From Reclinomonas americana ATCC 50394 (taxonomy: Eukaryota > Jakobida > Jakobea > Jakobida), in NCBI GenBank assembly GCA_048213135.1, contig PS015638.1, positions 1 to 25,002 on the forward strand: a DNA stretch of 25,002 nucleotides. Direction: 5' to 3'. The notes beneath the pieces were generated by a model, which searched no databases, was not told the DNA's origin, and was given only the letters and a program-made list of their open reading frames with translations. Below, piece after piece: positions 1 to 15,034 of the stretch. The translations under genes were made by a program, and so were the position numbers. Position 1 is the first letter of the stretch, and each line of letters begins with the position of its first letter.

Positions 1-10
1 AGAGAGAGAC

Positions 11-41
<31 letters not shown>

Positions 42-299
42 CAGAGGGAGAAGTGAGAACAGAAGGAAGATAGAATGACAGGTAAGTGACTCGGAAACAT
101 GCAGATGCAGACTCGCGCGAGAGAGAGAGAGAGGGAGAGAGAGGGACAGGGAGAAATGAAGGAAGAGTGTGAATGACAGGCAGACTGCTTCGCAACGTGC
201 AGACACTCGCCAAGTGGGAGAGAGAGAGAGAGCGCGTGAATGAGAAGGAGAGAATACACGAGATAATTTCGAGGCCTGGGAAGCAGGCGAACTCCTAAA
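1..299. repeat. GA-rich simple-sequence region
   Basis: The stretch consists of runs of (GA)n and GGGAGA-type purine repeats, best seen at 1-58, 119-150 and 217-232. They are separated by short mixed segments that look loosely alike (each carries a version of GACAGG...ACTCG). No coding exon is recognisable on either strand. If the orphan minus-strand exon at 430-614 belongs to a gene continuing leftwards, this would be its intron or downstream sequence. Confidence 0.7.
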
Positions 300-429
300 C
301 TCGTGCATGCAGACAAGATACAGAGAGCAAAGGAGTGAAGCAGAAGAAGATGCGAGCGATACCGTGCGAGAAGGCCGGAGATTGAATCGGAAACATCGAT
401 GCAAGAGAGAGAGAAAGAGGCATACACAC

Positions 430-614
430 ATAGAGACCCGTCTGGTGACGCAACACAATGTCAGTTTTCCCCCAGTAGATACACGGATACTTCTGGAGTC
501 CCGGAATGTATGGGTCGGGGCTGGCCGAGCAGTACGGGTACTCTGTCGGTGGCAGCGGCGGATCCGACGGACTGGAGATGGTCAACTCAATGACACCGTC
601 GGGGGTCTCCACGG
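430..614 (-). CDS. Orphan internal exon of an unidentified minus-strand gene
   Basis: On the minus strand a pyrimidine tract ends in CCTCCGCAG at 615-623, followed by about 61 open codons that do not look like simple sequence. The peptide begins VETPDGVIELTI, continues with a proline-rich part, and ends with a segment containing KYPCIYWGKTDIVLRHQ. A GTGTGTATG donor-like sequence follows at 429; donors 2 or 4 nt further on are also possible. The exon starts with two bases of a split codon and would end in phase 0. The composition (balanced codons, aromatic residues, no repeats) contrasts sharply with the GA/CT sequence on both sides, which is why I consider it real. I do not recognise the family. 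The preceding exon would lie beyond the purine tract and gap, the following one left of about 296. Confidence 0.45.
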
Positions 615-623
615 CTGCGGAGG

Positions 624-911
624 GTGCGCGTGGAATGAGGAGAGAGGGAGATGGGGGGGAGGGAGGAGGAGGGGGAGAAGGAGAGGAGGAGGAGAACGAG
701 GAGAAGGAGGAGGGGGAGCAGGAGGAGAGGGAAGAGGAGGAGGCGGAGGAGGAGGATGACAAGAGGGAGAAGTGGATCAAGACGGAGAAGAGGATCAAGA
801 AGGAGAAGGAGGAGAAAAAAGAAAAGGAAGATAACAAAGAGGTGGTGGAGGACGAGGAGGAGGAGGAGGAGGAGGAGGAGGAGGAGGAGGAGGAGAAGAA
901 GAAGAAGAAGA
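624..911. repeat. Polypurine (GAG/GGA)n tract leading into an assembly gap
   Basis: Plus strand is almost entirely A and G, ending in a GAG-triplet array (about 850-895) and GAA triplets. Any reading frame gives only Glu/Arg/Gly-rich peptides, or Leu/Pro/Ser-rich ones on the other strand. Read on the minus strand it is a polypyrimidine tract directly upstream of the acceptor of the 430-614 exon, so it is probably part of that gene's long intron. Confidence 0.75.
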
Positions 912-1444
912 NNNNNNNNNNNNNNNNNNNNNNNNNNNNNNNNNNNNNNNNNNNNNNNNNNNNNNNNNNNNNNNNNNNNNNNNNNNNNNNNNNNNNNNNN
1001 NNNNNNNNNNNNNNNNNNNNNNNNNNNNNNNNNNNNNNNNNNNNNNNNNNNNNNNNNNNNNNNNNNNNNNNNNNNNNNNNNNNNNNNNNNNNNNNNNNNN
1101 NNNNNNNNNNNNNNNNNNNNNNNNNNNNNNNNNNNNNNNNNNNNNNNNNNNNNNNNNNNNNNNNNNNNNNNNNNNNNNNNNNNNNNNNNNNNNNNNNNNN
1201 NNNNNNNNNNNNNNNNNNNNNNNNNNNNNNNNNNNNNNNNNNNNNNNNNNNNNNNNNNNNNNNNNNNNNNNNNNNNNNNNNNNNNNNNNNNNNNNNNNNN
1301 NNNNNNNNNNNNNNNNNNNNNNNNNNNNNNNNNNNNNNNNNNNNNNNNNNNNNNNNNNNNNNNNNNNNNNNNNNNNNNNNNNNNNNNNNNNNNNNNNNNN
1401 NNNNNNNNNNNNNNNNNNNNNNNNNNNNNNNNNNNNNNNNNNNN
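912..1444. other. Assembly gap (533 N)
   Basis: Run of N between polypurine flanks; sequencing or assembly evidently failed in the microsatellite. The missing 5' exons of IFT74 could lie here or further left, since nothing resembling the IFT74 N-terminus is visible in 1445-1712. Confidence 0.98.
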
Positions 1445-1712
1445 AGGAGGAGGAGAGAGAGAGTGGAGAGAGAGAGAGAGAGAGAGAGAGAGTATGAGAG
1501 AAGTTTCGTGAGTGATCACGAGTGAGTGAGTGTGATCCATGCGAGACAGGGTCAGAGGAACAGCGTGCATAAGTATGACTGCATCGGCGTATCTCTCTCT
1601 CTTTCCTCTCCTTCTCTTCTCTCTCCTCTGCCTCTCTTTTATTCGCTCTCTCTTCCCCTGGCTGGGGACGGAGACGGCCTCTCATTCACATTCGCGCTGA
1701 TTCCGACTGCAG
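1445..1712. other. GA repeat, then CT-rich sequence upstream of the first visible IFT74 exon
   Basis: 1445-1492 is GA repeat. From about 1590 the plus strand becomes CT-rich and ends in the acceptor TTCCGACTGCAG just before the IFT74 exon at 1713, so at least the right part is an IFT74 intron. I see no convincing exon, promoter or RNA gene here. Confidence 0.5.
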
Positions 1713-4338
1713 GAAGACTGCCCTGGAGGAGGAGGTCAAGACGCTGCGTGGCAAGCTGAGCGATTTCAACTCGGCAGTGGAGTTGGTGCGTCATGCACGT
1801 TATCAAGTTGGTGAGGGCGCACCTTTTCATTGTGTTTGTTGCGCAGAGTGCTGGCGACGATGATGTGGATGTGACGGCGATTGAGCAGGAGACCTCGTTG
1901 ATGAGGTCGAGCAACGAAAAGTCGCGTCGTAACATGGACAAGATCTTCACGGAGCGCTCCGAGTTGCGTTGCATCACAAAATGCAGACACGGGTCGGTCC
2001 TGTCTCTCATGCGTGCATGTGCAGACTCGATCGACGAATTCGTGAGTGTGAGGATGCCGTCGCGCGCATGTACCTGGAGTTGGAGGCGGAGCTCGACCAG
2101 GTGTGTTCTATCGTCTAATGTGGCGCTCAGTTGCTACTTCATCCCACTTCTCACGTGTGTGTGTGTTTTGCAGGATCCGGGATCGCGCCAGCTCATTTAC
2201 AGCCTGCGCGAGGAGGATCAGGTGTTGACAGAGGAGATTGCCAGACGCGAGGCGCAGCTGGCCGACTTTGCCAACAAGAAGCGAGAGCTGGAGCGGGTTT
2301 GTTGCCTCTAGAGGGAAGAGAGTGAAAGATCTGCACGCGCTCATTCTCTTGTCACACAGGAACTGGAAGAGGATCCCAGTCGTCTGCGTGCTGCCTCCCT
2401 GTCACAGGAGATTGCGGTGCTTGCCAAGCGCAAGGCTGAGTTGACGGGCGAGGTGGATCCAAATGTTGCGTCGGTAGAAGGAAGGGGGCACGAGTGTCCA
2501 GATCATTATCCACCTCGCCTCACACACACGCATTCTTGTCGAACTCAGCTGTGCCTTGTGACCAACCTGACTCATTCGTTTTCGTACTCCTGCATCTTTC
2601 GCATGTTACTCCTCTCGCTCGTTGCTATTGGATTCGCAGGTTCCTTTCTTGGGTTCCAGTCTCCTTCCTGTTTCTCTTCTCTCTCGCGACCTTCTGTTTC
2701 TCCTCTCCTCCTCCTTTATCTTTCACCGAGTATTCTTCGTCGGAGTGAGCATTGTCACGAGTGCTTTTGCGTGTTTCCTCTCCGTCTGTGGTCACCGCCA
2801 TCATAGTATTCCCCCTACCAATACACACACACACACTTTCCTCCTTTCCCCTCCCTTCCCCTCTCCTTTCCTCCCCCTTGCCCTCTCCTTCCCTCTCTTC
2901 CCATCCTCCTCCTCCTCCGCCCTTTCCCCCCTTTCTCACCACTTGCGCCACAGAGTGTCGGCGGCAGCCTGGAGGACGAGCGCGTGCGCCTGATGGAACA
3001 GACGCGAATCGACAAGAAGGAAATCGAGCGGCTGCAGAAGCAGCTGACCGACATTCAGGACGATGTGGCCTCGTACCGACTGGAGGTTGGCGGCGTGTCG
3101 GAGGACGGCGGTCGTGACAGCTCGACCATTGTCGACTTGCTCGGCAAGGACAAGCAGGTGTCCAAATTTATCGAGGAGGTTTGTCTGCTTACAAGTTTAT
3201 CGATTTGGCAGCCACCCACGCGGGAAGCTCACGACGCTCCCTTTCAGTTCCCCGAGCAGAAGCAACGACACATTGAGAACATCAACCAGCTGCAGGAGCG
3301 CATTGTACGGCATTTGGCCACGGTGTCCCGAGTGCGTTGACGCTGTTGTGCCTTCCTTTCTATTTTCCTTTCCGCCTCATTGCTTCTCCGCCGCGCAGGA
3401 TCTGTCGATCGCCAAGAGCTTGCCGTCGTCGGAGCAGTTCAGCTCGATGCAAAAGGACTTGGAGTACAAGGAGTTGCAGGCGTTGCAGGCGCAGTTCACG
3501 GGCGAGCGCATTCAGAAGAAGGGTGCGTGTTATGCATCGCCATGTGACCACACAATTGATATCATGGTCACTGATTTGCTTCTTCCCCCCACTCGACAGA
3601 GTTGCAGCGCATGATCAAGGATCTGGAGGATTTGGAGAACCTGGAGAACAAGATCGACACGCAAGTGCGCTTCTTCACCGACAAGTACGAGAAGATGAAT
3701 CGGGAAATGTCAACATACGAGGATCTCGATTCGCTGCGCGTGGAGGCTGACAGGCGGAAGAGGGTGCGTGAGCATGGATGAGGGTCGTTGATGATATTTG
3801 GGAGTCAGCTCACGGAGAGCGCGTGCGCAGGATTTGGTCGCACAAAAGGACGAGTTCTTGTCTCGCCGCGACCGTCTCCGCAACCGCGTGTCGCTGCTGT
3901 CGCAGGAGCTGGAGGAGGAAAAGGTGAGCGGCACGGCGTGTTGGTGGACGATTATCGTGCACATCTCTCTTATCCACTTTTCTTGCACGCGCAGCGCAAG
4001 CTGAACTCGAACGACATTCACCGCTCGATGGAGCAGGCTGTGAAGAAGGTACGCTGTGGTGCGTGTTGTTTCGTGTTGCTCGCTTCCCTCCTCACCTCCC
4101 GCTGCGCTCCAGATCCGCTTCCTCGAGACAAATCTCTTCACCTTGGAAGAATGTTGCGTACAGGTCACCGTGAATGCCTTGTGTACTCTCGCGCTCACTT
4201 GCCCTAACGCCGATCGCAGTTATCAAGTCGGAGGGTGCCGAGTCCAACTACCACCCACTCCGCATTCAGGCACTGGAGAAGCTCACCGAGCTCAATGCGG
4301 CCGTGCAGCGACCACTGATGACGCAGGTCTTCCGATGA
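1713..4338 (+). CDS. IFT74: Intraflagellar transport protein 74 (IFT-B core), 5' end missing
   Basis: Coiled-coil subunit of the IFT-B complex, which pairs with IFT81 and carries tubulin and other cargo into flagella. Exons by eye: 1713-1785, 1847-1962, 2025-2100, 2174-2296, 2360-2473, 2954-3178, 3248-3331, 3399-3522, 3600-3763, 3831-3923, 3995-4048, 4113-4152, 4220-4338 (TGA). They join in frame to about 467 residues. Family landmarks appear in order: RGKLSDFN early, DKIFTERSELDRRIRE, ERLQKQLTDIQDD in the middle, STYEDLDSLR near the 3' part, and the C-terminal LETNLFTLEEF followed by SEGAESNYHPL. The last two match the end of IFT74 in other eukaryotes. Usual length is about 600 residues, so roughly the first 130 (the basic, disordered tubulin-binding part) lie upstream, in or beyond the gap. 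Donors at 1963 and 4153 are GTTGCG. Intron 2474-2953 is unusually long. Confidence 0.93.
2474..2953 (+). other. Long (480-nt) pyrimidine-rich intron of IFT74
   Basis: The other IFT74 introns are 61-77 nt. This one is 480 nt, begins GTAGAAGG and ends GCCACAG. It contains a CT-rich stretch (about 2820-2945) with a short (CA)n. Flanking exons join in phase 0. No second gene is evident inside it. Confidence 0.75.
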
Positions 4339-4476
4339 GCGTCGTCGTGTGTGTTTGTGATTTGGCATTCTCTTGTCGTGTGGTGGTGGTGGTGGTGGTC
4401 TGGGTCTCGTGTGAATACCCTCTATTGAAAAGAACAAGTGGCGCCTGTGTGTACGTTGCCACGAGAGCAGGCTTTC

Positions 4477-4772
4477 GGGAGTCTGCCGGTTGGGGATGTT
4501 GTTGCGTCCAGATAGCGATCTTGGAGGCCGACTTGCGACGAGGAAGGGAGTCTGCCGGTTAATGTCATTGTGTTCTGGCACCAGTCGTTGAGGACGCTTG
4601 CGACGAGGAGTCCAGGCGCCTGGGAGTCTGCCGGTCAATGCCTTTGCGTTCTGGGACCAGTCGTTGAGGACGCCTCGAGACAATCCATCCAGGCGCGGGA
4701 GTCTGCCGGTCAATGTCATTGAGCTCAGCTTCCTGTCGATGAGGACGCCTTGCGGGGGAATTCGTCTGTTGA
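4477..4772. repeat. Degenerate minisatellite, unit about 69-76 bp, four copies
   Basis: The 14-mer GGGAGTCTGCCGGT starts at 4477, 4546, 4622 and 4697, giving spacings of 69, 76 and 75. Shared motifs follow within units: CAATG-like, GTTCTGG, CCAGTCGTTGAGGACG and a TTGCGACGAGG or similar. A decayed fifth unit may extend to about 4800. Spacing is not a multiple of three throughout, so open frames crossing it are accidental. It lies in the convergent intergenic space between IFT74 and the methyltransferase gene. Confidence 0.8.
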
Positions 4773-5003
4773 CGATTCTTGTGCGTGCACCTTGTCGCGG
4801 CGACTGCGACGCGTCCAATCTTTCGCGCATGCATGCTGTGGGTGCCGGCTGACAAGAAATCGTTGTGCTGGAGTGCTCAGTGAGATTGCCTGTTGGATGG
4901 TGTGGAGGCTGCATTGCTCAAAAGACGCAGCGAGATGGATAAAGCTGTCTATGCATACACAGTTTACGCTCATCTCCCTCCCTCTCCCTCGCCCCCCTCA
5001 CCC
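4773..5003. other. Unassigned intergenic sequence
   Basis: This lies between the minisatellite and the stop of the minus-strand methyltransferase gene. A short open stretch on the plus strand around 4890-4950 (reading DGVEAALLKRRSEMDKA) has no family I recognise and no matching splice partners. The right end is CT-rich and is probably the 3' UTR of the minus-strand gene. Confidence 0.4.
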
Positions 5004-5940
5004 TCACCTCCACCCCGGCACAAAGGCCGGCACTCTCCGCCGATACTCCTCGTACTGCGAGCCAAACAGCTTCACGAGTTTGCGCTCCTCGTACGGAATG
5101 CCCCACTGCGAGAGGTACACGACGGCGGCGACAAGGTGCAGGAAGCGACCGAGTGGCATGGCCGGGGTGAACGCCATGGCCGCGGTGGTGAACGTGTACA
5201 GCGGATGGCGCACCCAGCGGTAGAGGCCAGTGGTGATGAGATGCGGCGTGCCCTCTGGCCGCTGCAGCGACTGCGTGTTGGCGGCCAACTGCGTCAACCC
5301 CACAAACGACGTCATGCCATGCACAATGACACCATACAGCGAGCCGCCCCACAACGCCACACTGCCAATCCGCCCGGCCAGCAACAGCGTGTCGCCTTCA
5401 ATCGCCCAGCTCAACCACGGCCGCGCATCCCACACCATGAAAGGCAGCGGTTGCCACAGGAGCATAAAGCCGACCAGCTGCACCGAGGTCTGCAGCAGGA
5501 AGACAAAGCGACGCAGTTGCAGCGGCTGCGCGTCTTGCATTGAGCTAAAAAATTGTGCGCTGCGATCTCCTGGCACATCGGAGAAACGCAACAATCCACT
5601 GCTGCACGAACGCCAGCTGCTGAAACCACGTCTGCGCCATGATCGTATGCGAGGCCGCAAACACGGCAAACAGCGCCACATTCCACAGCATCGCACCCAC
5701 CACCGATCGGATCTCAATCAGCACAGGCGCGAACGGAAAATGACAGTCCCACACGCTCGTCCACATCGCATAGAGACCGGTGAGTGGCAGCAGCAGGCCT
5801 GCGATGATCACAGCTGCAAGGAGGCGTGCAGAGGGCGCGAGATGCTGTCCGCCTGGAGAGAGATACAGCAAGCAATCAGATCAGCAGCGAGATGTCGAAC
5901 ACCTCAGCAGCATCAAACAACAGTCGCTTGCCTCTTGCAT
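5004..5940 (-). CDS. NnrU/MddA-like integral membrane methyltransferase
   Basis: Three exons on the minus strand: 5922-5940 (ATG at 5940; an in-frame TGA lies upstream), 5630-5852 and 5004-5559 (TGA). They give 265 residues. The first intron (5853-5921) is 69 nt. The second is placed at 5560-5629 because this restores both frame and the family's usual spacing; its donor is uncertain by 3 nt. The protein is hydrophobic with about five to six membrane segments, the first around residues 12-35. The C-terminal half carries TGLYRWVRHPLY and then YEERKLVKLFG and VPAFVPGWR. This pattern is shared by NnrU, methanethiol S-methyltransferase (MddA), isoprenylcysteine carboxyl methyltransferase and phospholipid methyltransferases, where it binds S-adenosylmethionine. 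WQPLPFMVWD resembles the WQWRP..WD stretch of MddA, so methylation of a small thiol is possible but unproven. It shares a 109-bp upstream region with the glycosylase gene. Confidence 0.8.
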
Positions 5941-6049
5941 CAATACTCTTGGCGCCCTTCATCTCCCGCCCGTTGTTTGTCTGTTTGTTGATCGGAGACA
6001 AACGGAGAATGCGCACGAGCAACCCGCCAGAACACACTTTCTCTTTGAA
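5941..6049. promoter_or_regulatory. Short shared upstream region of two divergent genes
   Basis: Only 109 bases separate the start codons of the membrane methyltransferase (-) and the DNA glycosylase (+), so both promoters and 5' UTRs must fit here. I see no clear TATA box or known factor site; a T-rich stretch (TTGTTTGTCTGTTTGTTG) lies at about 5974-5991. Confidence 0.5.
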
Positions 6050-8071
6050 ATGAGCGGTCGCGTGTTGCGTTCTCGTGCAAAGCCCGTTGTGAAGGAGGAG
6101 CCTGCGGAGGAGGAAGTGGAGGCAGAGGTGAAGCCCGCACGTGGTCGCAAGCGGCAAGTCAAGCAAGAGGAGGACGATGAATGTGCGTGTCACTGTGTGT
6201 GTGTGTGTGCTCATTCTCTCACGCGCGCGCGCAGCCTCTTCACGCTCTCCGCCTCCTCGCAAGCGCGCCAAGGCCGCTCCCAAAGACGAGGCCAAGGCAT
6301 GTGGACGCAAGCACATGGAAGGCGTCTTTGATCTGCATGTTGAGTCTCTCACTCGCTCGGAGTCACAGTCTCACAATCAAAAGCTCACCTCTCTTTTGTG
6401 CAGGAGCGTGACGTGTCGACTCGCAGCGGTTGGTCACTGCGGGAGGCGGTTACGCATCTGCGGCAGGCGGATGAGCGCTTGGCGGCGTTGATTGACTCGC
6501 ATGGAGCGCCGCCGTTCTATGCGGATTCCGAGGCGGTGTCGCGCAGTCCGTTTCAGCACTTGGTGCGAGCGATTATGGTGAGGAGGGATGTGGGGAGATG
6601 GGAGGAGGGGAAGGTGATGATGGGGAGAAGGGGATGATGGGGAAGAGTGTCTCCAAAAACTTGGCCCTCTCATGGTTTTGGCTTTCCGCCCTCGTCATGC
6701 CTTTTCCTCTTTTTCTCTCTTCGTTCTTCTTGCTCCTGTTCCTCTTGCTCTTCTTCTTCTTCTTCTTCTTCTTCTTCTTCTTCTTCTTCTTCTTCTTCNN
6801 NNNNNNNNNNNNNNNNNNTCCTTCTCCTCCTTATTCTTCTTCTTCTTCTTCTTCTGTTCTTGTTTTTCTTCCTCTTGTTCCTCTTGTTCTTGCTCTTCTT
6901 CTTCTTCTTCTTCTTCTTGTTCTTCTTCCTCTGCTTCCTTTCTTCGCCTTCTTCTTTTCTTCTTCTTCTTCTTCTCCTCCTCCTCCTCCTCCTCCTCGTC
7001 CTCCTCCTCCTTCTTGTTCTTCTTGTTCTTGCTCTTCTTCTTCTTCTTCTTCTTTCTTCATTTACTTCTTCTTCTTCTTCTCCTCCTCCTTCTCCTCCTC
7101 CTCCTTTCTATTTCTTTCATTCTCTCTCGCTCATCCCCTTTCTTCTTTCCCCTCCTCCTTCTCCTTCTTCTTGTCCTTCTCCTTCTCTCTCGCTCATCCC
7201 TTTCCCTTTCCTGCCCCCTTCAGTTCCAGCAGCTGGCCGGCGCCGCCGCTCAAGCCATCCTCCGACGCTTCCTGGCCCTGTTCGGCGACGACACCTCCAG
7301 CATGCCGACACCGGCGCAGGTGTTGACGGTGCGTTTCCACAGTCGTCGCGCTGCCTCCCTTTTCGACCATTTCATTTCGTCGTCGTGTTCCGCCACCAGC
7401 AATCCGTCGACACGCTGCGCTCGGTGGGTCTCTCGCGTCAAAAGGCCAGCTACATCCTCGACCTGGCGCAAAAGTTTGACGACGGCACGATTGTGGAGGA
7501 GCGCCTGTTGAAGATGGACCGTGACGAGATTTCCGACACGCTGATTCAGGTCAAGGGCATTGGCAAGGTTTTGTTTTTCTCTGTGCAGTGAGCGTATGTG
7601 TGGGTTGTTGAAGGTCGCTCATTTTGCCATCATTCTCGTTGTTCTTGGTAAATCCAGTGGAGGTAAGGGTCGTTGTTTCTACTTCCTCGCAGACATTAGT
7701 GTGCTCACTTTCACCACCGCGCCCAGCATCGACATGTATCTGATGTTTTACGCCCACCACGCCGACGTGTTGCCGGTCGGCGATCTGTTTCGTTGCCTCC
7801 ATCTTCCCCCCACTCTCGTTCTCCATCCACCCACTTGCATCACTGTGCCTTGCAGTGGCATGCGCAAGGGCATGCAGCGCTACTTTTCGCTGAAGGACCT
7901 CCCCGAGGTCGACAAGGTGCGCAAGTTCATCGCACGTCACCTTCGCCCCTCTCCTTGCTCACCTCCCCGTCGCAGATGGAAAAGCTCTCCGCCCCCTGGC
8001 GTCCCTACCGCAGCGTCGCCTCGTGGTACATGTGGCGCTGCGCCGAGACCAAGCTGCCGACCGACGATTGA
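6050..8071 (+). CDS. DNA-3-methyladenine glycosylase (AlkA/Mag1 type, HhH-GPD superfamily)
   Basis: Removes alkylated bases such as 3-methyladenine to start base-excision repair, probably in the nucleus. Exons: 6050-6182, 6235-6338, 6404-6577, 7224-7328, 7400-7567, 7658-7662, 7727-7786, 7856-7916, 7976-8071 (TGA). They give 301 residues in a single frame. Residues 1-80 are basic/acidic and disordered, with runs such as RGRKRQVKQEE and PPPRKRAK that could be a nuclear localisation signal. The catalytic domain follows: FQQLAGAAAQAI (about 138-149), then VGLSRQKASYILDLA, the helix-hairpin-helix VKGIGKWSIDMYLMF (about 223-237), LPVGDLGMRKG with the candidate catalytic Asp249, and PWRPYRSVASWYMWR near the end. 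All are hallmarks of this family. The Trp of the GIGxW motif is encoded by a 5-nt microexon. Intron 6578-7223 is long, CT-rich and contains a 20-N gap. Confidence 0.92.
6578..7223 (+). repeat. 646-nt intron made of (CTT)n/(CCT)n pyrimidine repeats with a 20-N gap at 6799-6818
   Basis: Starts GTGAGG after ATT ATG and ends CCCCTTCAG before the TTCCAGCAG exon. From about 6710 to 7220 the sense strand is nearly pure pyrimidine with a few G. A CTCTCTCGCTCATCCC motif occurs twice (about 7121 and 7184). All long open frames here are Ser/Leu/Phe runs of repeat origin and are not genes. Confidence 0.85.
7658..7662 (+). other. Five-nucleotide microexon TGGAG
   Basis: The preceding exon ends GGC ATT GGC AAG at 7567, and a 90-nt intron ends TAAATCCAG at 7657. 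TGGAG is then followed by the strong donor GTAAGG at 7663. The next exon starts C ATC GAC ATG at 7727 after CGCCCAG. Splicing gives GIGK-W-S-IDMY, exactly the family pattern GIGxWT/SxDxxL. Without the five bases both the frame and the conserved Trp are lost. Confidence 0.75.
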
Positions 8072-8103
8072 CCAGCACTACCCAGCAAACATTTTCAATA
8101 CAT

Positions 8104-14884
<6,781 letters not shown>

Positions 14885-15034
14885 CGAATTCCTTCTCTTG
14901 TGCTTCATTATAACGCACACATAAAGCACAGCATACTGGAGCACACCACAGCTCTCTCCTCACTGAGAACGTCGTGCCACTGATCATCTGTTGTCCGTCG
15001 CCTTTATTTGACTACTTCTCTTTACGCGCACCCC
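14885..15034. promoter_or_regulatory. Divergent intergenic region between NACHT and RBR gene 1
   Basis: About 150 bases between the proposed NACHT start codon (-) and the RBR gene 1 start (+). It contains AT-richer patches (CATTATAACG around 14905-14914; CCTTTATTTGAC around 15001-15012) that could serve as core promoter elements. I recognise no specific factor site. Confidence 0.4.

Noticed and set aside
506-1525. Long Glu/Lys/Arg-rich open frames on the plus strand and Leu/Ser/Pro-rich ones on the minus strand across the first gap
   Set aside because: They are translations of GA/CT simple repeats plus N; no start context, no splice structure and no domain.
4720-4760. GTCGATGAGGACGCC resembling part of a hammerhead ribozyme core in the minisatellite
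   Set aside because: The required CUGAUGA...GAAA core and three stems are not present, and neighbouring units do not preserve it.
4204-4914. 236-codon open frame on the minus strand with repeated DRQTP/LTGRLP-like blocks
   Set aside because: It overlaps the last IFT74 exon antisense and crosses minisatellite units whose length is not a multiple of three, so the repeat changes frame inside it. GC-rich sequence with few stops explains it.
5545-5640. Reading straight through to TAG at the end of the second methyltransferase exon, or a 23-28-nt intron there
   Set aside because: Reading through truncates the conserved C-terminal domain. Tiny introns would be far below the 54-79-nt norm, while a 67-70-nt intron restores frame and family spacing.
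6598-7326. Ser/Phe/Leu-rich open frames of 240-310 codons
   Set aside because: They are translations of the (CTT)n intron of the glycosylase gene joined to its next exon in the wrong frame.
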